Assembly: GCF_921293095.1 (NCBI RefSeq)
Contig: NC_060246.1
Coordinates: 89,029,030 to 89,093,029 of the forward strand
Length of the DNA: 64,000 bases
Source: Ischnura elegans
Lineage: Eukaryota; Arthropoda; Insecta; Odonata; Coenagrionidae
Direction of reading: 5' to 3'
A program made the translations under genes and the position numbers. Position 1 is the stretch's first letter. Each line of letters starts with the position of its first letter. The notes under the pieces were generated by a model, which was not told where the DNA came from, searched no databases, and saw nothing but the letters and a program-made list of their open reading frames with translations. Positions 34,701-43,700 of this stretch are shown here, piece after piece.

Positions 34701-37700
34701 GAGAAGCCATCAACCAGGCTCAATACAGTCTACACGTTGGTCCAGCTATTTTGAAGCATTTTGAAAACTATTTTGGAGTGACTTACCCTCTCCCTAAAGT
34801 TGATATGATTGCCCTGCCTGACTTTGCTGCTGGAGCAATGGAGAACTGGGGACTTATAACGTACAGGTAAGTCCATTTTTGCTTAGTTCTGCATGAAACT
34901 AATCTTTACATGAAGCCACTCATATCTGCCAGATCATACACTAATAAAAGACTTATCCTGTAATGAAAAATTATAAAATTTACTCAGGATTTTAACGAAG
35001 CTCTTCCAGTCTTCAGTCAGGTATGCAACAATTGATTTGGGCTTTTTTTACTGTTAGCCTACCTGACCAAGAGTCTTGAGATCAGGGTTTCATCCTGGCT
35101 TAGCCAAAATATTTTTATGAATAGTTTGATTTTTGGTATAAGTATTGCCAATTTTTGCAGTATTCAAGGCACAGAGCAGCAAATAAACTATCCCTACCCT
35201 AGCTTTCAATGTTCTGGCCTTTTCCTTGGGACTTTGATGCTGTGGGCTTAAGCACGCAGCCTTATTGCATTTTATATCTGTTAGTATGCTCCTCTGAGTC
35301 CTATTTAGGAAACAAAATTCTTCAAGAGATTTAAGCCTTGTCCGCAATAACTTGAGTTGATTTAACCTAGCATAACTATGGAGTTATAAACTCCAAAAGA
35401 ATACATATTTGCTGGTTCAGTACAGCTTCAAATGGTGTAACCAGGCTTAGAATAATAATTAGTTGAGGAAAATTCAAACTGAAGTTAACCATCAGCCTGG
35501 AAGGTAGCTTTGCCTATTGAGAGACATCAAAGCTATCTCGAAGTACTCGGAAATGAATTTTGCAATTTTAACGGCACTTGCACTTCCTTCTTTGATGGGG
35601 CATATCTGTGGGGGGTGATGGAGAAGGATGAACCTTGCTCTTGGTTCCACCCAGCCCGTGAGTCAACCATAAGGGCGAGTGTCAAAAGGGCCTGTCCTGT
35701 CTCTTTGAAGTGTGTAAGAAGCGGCATGCCTCTGCTCAGGGGCTGATTTTTCTCCTTTCAATTTATGCCCTAGACCCACCAGAAGTAAACACCACAGCAT
35801 CCTTACCAGCAGAAAAGCACCCATTTTCTCTTCCATCTCCTTTCTTCCCTAAACTCATGACCACTCAGGACCACCTCTGATGCCAGGCCATATTTAATGC
35901 TATTTAATTTTCATATTATACTGTGATCCAACATTATCCTTAACACCAACCACCTGGTCTGTGAGAGTGCACCTCAAATTGGTATGAAATTTGTACTGCG
36001 ATTGAAGGAATTTATCTGGTTGATTGTTCTGGTCCATGATAAGTCAAGTTATGCCAAGTTACATTGTTGTGAATAGAGCTTAACACGTTGCGTACAGATG
36101 GCAAGAATTCTCGTCATTTTTTTCCCGAACGTTCCGGACGGATGACAAAGATTCCCGTCATTCAGGTGTGTCAACCTAAACAATTTTAAAGCATGCAATA
36201 CGTATTCGTTAGCACTTTTTCAGTTGTTGTTCGTTATTCATAATGAAGTGATGCATCATAAGGTTTGATTGGGTAAAGTTATATTCTAAACATTAGCTTA
36301 CCCCGGTACGCAATGTGTTAAGATTCCCCAACAGCATAAATGGTAGGGCACCTTATACCAATTCAAGGGATCCAAGAATCTCTGTCAAGGCAAATTATTA
36401 TTCCTCACTGGCATTTGTGCATATTATTTTTGCATTTTACAGATATATGTATGTGTGTTTGATGATACAGCTATTTATCAACCTTTTTTTCACTCGTTAT
36501 TCTCATTGTCTGAACTAATAATCATGGTAAATATTCTCAGGGAAACAGCCATGCTGTACCAGAGGGGAGTCTCCACTAATAGTAACAAGCAAAGGGTGGC
36601 CACAGTTGTATCCCATGAGCTTGCCCACCAGTGGTTTGGAAATCTCGTCACCCCATCATGGTGGACAGATTTATGGCTGAACGAAGGATTTGCCAGCTAT
36701 GTGGAATACCTTGGTGTGGAAGCTGTGAGTTAAAAACTGTTTAATTTTTGTTTTTGTCTTCTGTTTAAGCCTCATCTCTAGAAGGCTGTCCACTTAGTAA
36801 CCTGTGTTTATGCTAGCTCAGGAAATAGGTGGGGTGGCGGCAAGTATGAGGTGGCAGACTGTGTAAGCCATCCCTTACTATGAGGGTGTTGGTAGAGTAC
36901 TTCGGTGGGTGGTATAATCCTCCACCACAATAATGGGGAAGATACCAGTCAATAAGGCTCTATGTTGCCTGAGGACAATTGAACCCAAAATACCTATCTA
37001 GAGCAGTGTTGTCCCGCAAGCAACTGTAATTTTTAGTGAGCCTTTCATGGACTGTTCACCACTAACAGAGTCGCTCTTGAGATACAGACCCATAGTACCT
37101 CTTGAAGGTCATCACTACCTGCAACTATGTGATGCAAATCTTAGGATTGCTGACCAAATGATGATGGTGAAACTGTGTGATGAGCAAATAAGATGTTCAT
37201 GCTGCAATTTTTCCTTCCAGTAATGCTATTGAAACTTGATTTCAATTCAAGATGTTCACAGTTATTTTACTTAGGGTGGAAAATTATGTGTCAGCTTGGA
37301 ACAATTGTTAATTTTTAAGTTCATTGTGAAACTTCAACCAGTTCTAGAAGAAAAATTTAGTTTATATACCTGGGTATACGGTCTTTAGGTTTGTGCATTT
37401 ATGCTTCTCCTCTCAGCACCAAGAACATGCGAAAATTAGCACAATTGTTTAAATTGGATTATCAAAAGCCTCCCTGTAGCCCATTCTTGGCAAACTATGA
37501 TTTCACCTGTTGCAGTACATGGGGAAATATCATGAGACCTCAAATTTTTATGATGCTGAGGAATTGAATGATGCTTTATATATGTAGCCATTTTCAACCA
37601 CGGGGGCCCAGCTCTATGAATACCTAGAAAATACATAATTTGGCTTCATGCTATCACAAATACCCTGAGAAGAAATAGTATTGAGGGGCAGGAATATGCT

Positions 37701-40700
37701 TGACTTTTAAAATGAATGCATGTTGTGATAATTTTGGATTCCTTGAGTAGATGCTCTCTTTTAATGGCAAATTGGAGTTTGCATTTTGGGCAGCTCTCTC
37801 ATATCAGTTAGGAATGAAGGATTTTCAGTGTAGGATAACTTTCATGGGCCCTTTCGAATATTATCATGCAAATATTCCTGTTTTGGAATGAATAGTATTT
37901 GACTTCAGAAATTTCTCCATTTTGCATTATTCTATTTAACTGTTCAGTGAGAACTCAGGTATTCCTTTGCCTGTGATAAACTGAAAGTGGTTGCCAGCAC
38001 TGTGTGATCCATGGCTGCCCCAATTTTGATTTGTCACATTTTTATGGGGGTCACGAGCCTTCTGGGGGGGGGGGTGGGGGGGAGGGAATGGGGCAGGACT
38101 TCCAGGATTACCGTAGCTATGACTATCATGTAACTTAAACAAGAGCATTCACTATACTTTTTATTGGGTACCCAATTTATGGTTGCCAAAGAAGATTGTA
38201 AATAGTTCCTACCAGATGTTAATGCATAATATAAATGCTAAACTTTTAATGGGCAAATATATTACTATATAGGTACATGAAATGAAAATTATTTGCTATT
38301 CTTAATACAACAACCTTTTTTTTCAATAAAATTTCAACAGGTGGAGCCTTCCTGGAAAATAACGGAACAGTTTGTGGTAGATGAGCTGCAAAATGTTTTT
38401 GCCTTGGATGCTCTGGAGTCATCTCATCCCATATCCATCGAGGTTGGACATCCTGATGAAATAAATGAAATCTTTGATAGGATATCATATGGAAAAGGTA
38501 AGCATCTGTCCTCAATTAAAACTTCATTGGAAACTGAAGCTTAAGTAATTGTAGCCTAAGAGGAACCATTTGCTTATCATTGACTATAGTTAAAATCTAA
38601 AATATATAAAGACAGAAACCAACAAGTTTCATGGTGATAAATACTTAGCAATAAAAAATAATGATTACCATTGTTGATTACGTGTAAGTATGCATAGTTA
38701 GCAACCTTCTGCCTCATAGATCATTTTTTTGCCAAGCACATTGCCAAGCACAAGCAAGCCATGAATATGCGTTAGCACATTCAATGCGGGTCCGATTTTC
38801 ATTAAAGTTGTCAAAATAGGCTGTTAAAATAAGAGAGAAAAATAGAGGGAGGTTTCGGTGCCATAACTTCTGTTCAAATACTGCTTTTTACAAATGGGGC
38901 AACACACACGGCAGAAAGAGGGAAGCTTCCTGAAGGCCATATACATACACAATTGGAAGACTTGAAATGGATATTAGTCTCGTATGGAGGCGGAGAAAGG
39001 GCTCCCGGTCCGACCGGAAAAACACGTCAATTGACGTGCTGTGCACTGAATGTGTTCATTGCTCTGTAACTTAAGATTGTTGAGGCAAAAATGTTGATAG
39101 ATGGCTACATATCAAGCATGGCTTTGATTTTTAAATCATTGCATGGGTAAACATGAAAGTTACACTGATAAAAAACTGCATTGGAGAAAAGTCTGTAATT
39201 GTTATTTTGTTTAAATTACAGGAGCATCTATCATACGAATGATGGATCATTTCCTGACTACCAGTGTCTTCAAGAAGGGGCTGACAAATTACCTTAAAAG
39301 CAGGTGCGGGATATTATGTATGAGTACATTTCCATCATGAACAGTGCCTCTTAAAATATTCTGAAACATGCATATTGGTTCATGTATAATTTTCATACAT
39401 TTTTCATCTCCTCCCCCTAGTATGATCATTAACACTTTGCATGCCATGGACGTAATATAACGTCCTGCTAATCCGTCTGAGGATTGCCATGGACGTAATA
39501 TTACGTCTTTCCATTTAATTGGCTTTGTATACGTGAAGCCGTAATATTCGCCCGTGGTACTTTTCTAGTTTACTGCTTAGTGGTTCCATTTTTTCAAAAA
39601 TCAACTGCTCGATGGAAAAAGAGTTCACTTTATGTCTTGAGGACGAAAAGTCCTCTGTAACTACCGGCATCCTCATCTTAGGCGACTTAGCGTGAAAATT
39701 CTTTGGGCCAATTCATTGAGGATGCATTGACCCTTTTTGTCATCCAGGATTTATAATGCTTTGCTTGGAACAATGCTTTTTTATGATTTCCATGCTTAAA
39801 ATAGTTCAAATTGAGCATATTAAAAAATTATTTAGCATGTTATGGCGGTACATCATATGTTGCAACTTTTTTTTTTTCAAAAACAGTAGGTTTAAATTGT
39901 TAAATTATGTGTTTAAAAATTAGCAATAAATGTTATTCAACTCATTCATAAAGAAGAGCAAAGTCCATTTTTATTGAAATTCACATCAATATAAATATAT
40001 TTTCAATGCTAATGTTTTAAAAAATGTATGAATATTGTAAAAATGGCTGGATTTTTCCGTAGGGCTTTAAATTTAGCAGCCGGCTCTCAAAGTGTTAAAG
40101 GTGATGCTTTCTATAGGGCATCAAATGCTTCATTGTTTACAGATTCATATATATATATATATATATATACTACTTCATTCATTCACACGGCGCCTTAAGC
40201 GCAAACATACATATAAATTCAGAGGTAAGGAAAGAAAGGGATAGGAACATGGAATAGAAAATGGACGAGGACAACGGTGCTGTGGTAGGTGGAAAAAAAC
40301 CAGAAATCAGAGGGTAAAAATGCGGCCTGACTGGGACTCGAACCCAGAACCTCCTGGTTGCCGGCCAGGTGCTCTACCAGTTGCGCTACCAGGACGCTTA
40401 GATTTACCATGATTTCGGCGGGCGTTTATCCACAGAAAACTCCCTTTGCTGTGGCCCACGAGAGTAACCAATAGATGGCACTGGGGCAGCTCACCACTCA
40501 CCAAGGGAAGGAATGGACGAGGACACAAGGATGAAAGGAAAGGAACACACTCACACGATAGTAGGAAAGAGACAGGAACATGCGTTTCGGGGCACGCAGA
40601 GCCCAAGTGAAATAAGCCAATATGGCCGATACACTACTTCATTCATTCACACGGCGCCTTAAGCGCAAACATACATATATATATATATATTTATTTATAT

Positions 40701-43700
40701 ATATATATATTAGTTCCAGTCTTCTCAAAACATCATAATATGTAGTTGAATATTTTTCCCTGGCAGTTTTTCTCAGCCTCAGATTGCCCTGATTTTCACT
40801 TTCCATTGTCTTGTAGATGCTCTACCCAGTGAGAAATGGGTGGTGGAATCCACGTGGAGCCCACGTGGAATCCACGTTGAGTGGTGGATATTTGGTGGTG
40901 GTGGATATTGAGTGGTTGGACCCACGTGGAATCCACGTTGATTTCAAGTGGATTTGTGGTGATTATCATAAAATGTTAAACAGAATTTCTAATTTGTGGA
41001 ACTTAACTCTCTGGTGACATTGCGTCATTTATCATCCTGAAACCACGCTAGTTATGTGACAATGTATCGCACATTCTATTTTTATATAATTCGTGGAAAG
41101 GCAGCCATGAGAGCTCGTGAAAAATCGTAGACACATATATCGAAGGTTTAGATATAGAGTGGTTGAGGTTTTAATGGTTTTAGGACAGCACCTACTGCTG
41201 TTTTAATTTTTCCACCAAATTTCCATGTGGGTTCCACGTTGATTCCACGACCAAAAACACGTGGTATCCACGTTAATTCTCCACGTGGGTTCCACGTGGA
41301 TTCCACCACCCATTTCTCACTGGGCTAATCCTATTATTCTTGAAATAATTTTGTTGAAAGGACACCGTGTGTTTACCTTAAATTTTGATTGTATAATTGT
41401 TTTTAGTGACAAGGTCTCTGCTCTAAATTAGCATGTTTTCATTCTTTTCACTTCACTTGCTGCTCACTATCCCACTCTTGGTTGACTGTGGCAAGTCAGG
41501 GCGTACCAGAGTGCAACTCAAAATGACCTTTGGGATGCTTTAACAGCACAAGCACATAGAGATGGAGCTCTGGAGAGATCTGTTAGTGTGAAGGAAATCA
41601 TGGATACCTGGACCCTACAGATGGGATTTCCAGTAGTAACAGTCATCCGTGACTATGAAAAGGCCACAGCTAAACTGACGCAGGTGAGTAGCACAAAAAC
41701 ACTTCCCATCTAACAGACTTCTCTTCATTAGTTTTCATTTCTTTGAGATATGAATTCAAAAAGTTTGGTTTGACCCAAGTGACATGACAAATAAATATAC
41801 TGACAATTGAAGACATACCTTACACTCACATGAATGTTTCTCAGTTGAATTTTCATTCGAGAGTCTTATAATATGAAAGAAATAGGCATGCTTCAATTAT
41901 CATTAAAGTTATGCAATTTAAAATGCAGACCCTTTATCATTTCATCATTTTCTCAAAGACAAATTTCTAATTATACTTCTGCAATGCACATGAATCCAAC
42001 CCAGACAGCACAGCACCCCCCCGTATCTAATTTGTATCTAGATAGTATCCATTGACCAAGGGGATACTATGCTGCTCCATTGCTTTTCGTCAATGGATAC
42101 TATCCATGTATGCCTGTTGATGAAACTTAAGTATATCTATGAGAGTTTAGTTTGACTTTCCAGAAATTTTCATTGTAAGTACATAACTCTAGTTGTGCCC
42201 TAAAACTTCATTTGCATGTTATAAGTGATTGAACGAACTATGGCCGTTAAACAGTTGAAAGAAAATTAATTCCCCAAGGCCGTACTCTTTTTAGCATTGC
42301 TAAGGGACTAATGCTAAAAAGAGTACGGCCTTGGGGAATTAATTTTCTTTCAACTGTTTAACGGCCATAGTTCGTTCAATCACTTATAACATGCAAATGA
42401 AGTTTTAGGGCACAACTAGAGTTATGTAGAAGTTATAGACCCCCTGTTAGCATTATTAACAATAGTATTGTTAATAATGCTAACAGGGGGTCTATAACTT
42501 CTCACTCCCATCTGCCCACCAAAGAGTACGGCCTTGGGGAATTAATTTTCTTTCAATTCATTTGCATGGATATTAATTTTCGGTACTTAGGTCTGTGGTC
42601 CAGTGCTTTGAGTCATAATTTGCCGCATTATTATTTTTGTTTTTGCAAAAGTCATAAAATCAAGAATTTTATGCCTTCCTGACATAAATCAGTGATTTTA
42701 TTGTATGCAGGTTATCAGTTCATTGATTGTGAGATCCCTGTAATGCAATGTTTTAATAAAATCACATCAAGCATGTTTAAGAAATGGTCAAAATCTTAAT
42801 ATTGTTAAAAAATTTTAAGGAACGGTTTCTGCTTCGCAAGAAAAGAACGGGTAAATCTGTTAAAAGAAGGAATCAAAGTGATGCCCAAGACAGTGAGAAG
42901 GAATATGATAATTATCTGTGGTGGATCCCAATAACCTTCACATCCCAAGATGCAATGAATTTTTGGTCCACTCATCCTCAATATTGGATGAAAATGGAGC
43001 GCTCTATAACACTGACATCAGGCCTTCCGCCAGCATACCACTGGGTCATTTTCAATATCCAGGAAACAGGTAATTTTTAATCGATAAAAATCTCTCCAAA
43101 AGTACTTCTCATATGCAACATTTATTAGTATTTCATAAGATAGTATAAGTCTATATGTCTATGCAAATTAAGAAGTAGGTACCTCCTGACTGACTACCTA
43201 CTTTCATAATTTTGTGTAAGTTTCAGCCATTATCATAAAATTTTACCCTGGAAGTGATCAAAATGTCCTGAAGTTTTGATCGCTGGATTTTGTTTTAGCA
43301 AGTGTTGCTGTGCCTGTAAGCACAGGTTATATCCATCTCATATTATTATATGAACAAAAACAAAACAATTTCAATTGCGTCTCAAATTAATTCATTTTAT
43401 CATCCAGACACAATCTAATTTTTTTACCACTTCAGGTTTTTACCGTGTTAATTATGACCCAACCAACTGGAAAATGCTGATTGCTCAACTGGAAAGTGAT
43501 CGTTTTACTGATCTTAACTCCATTAATCGAGCTCAACTTTTGGATGATGCTCTTAATTTGGCCCGAGCTGGACTTCTGGATTATGGTACAGCCCTGAGCG
43601 TCACTCGCTATCTTTCTCAAGAAACAGAATACCTACCTTGGAAAGCTGCATTTTCAGCATTGGGGTATATAGACTCAATGCTAGTGAGAACTGGTGGATT

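Larger units (their letters stand above)
39304..41499 (+). other. Aminopeptidase intron 7 (three transposons)
   Basis: Carries, in order, a piggyBac-type MITE, a SINE inside (TA)n between direct repeats, and a 500-bp long-TIR MITE. Most of this intron is transposon-derived. Confidence 0.9.
41684..42819 (+). other. Aminopeptidase intron 8 (hairpin-rich)
   Basis: Contains a dispersed foldback copy and a chain of perfect hairpins, listed separately. Acceptor TTTTAAG|GAA at 42,819, about 250 bases after the last hairpin-derived segment. Confidence 0.9.

Noticed and set aside
35060..35110. tRNA-like T-arm (GGGTTTCATCC) in intron 4
   Set aside because: No A-box, anticodon stem or SINE body could be aligned.
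36820..37150. Possible repeat in intron 5 (GGTGGGGTGGCGGC start)
   Set aside because: No inverted terminus, duplication or paralogue found in the window.
40322..40397. A real tRNA-Ala (GGC) gene
   Set aside because: The anticodon and T arms are good, but the acceptor stem does not pair properly and the D stem has a mismatch; it lies in a SINE-like unit.
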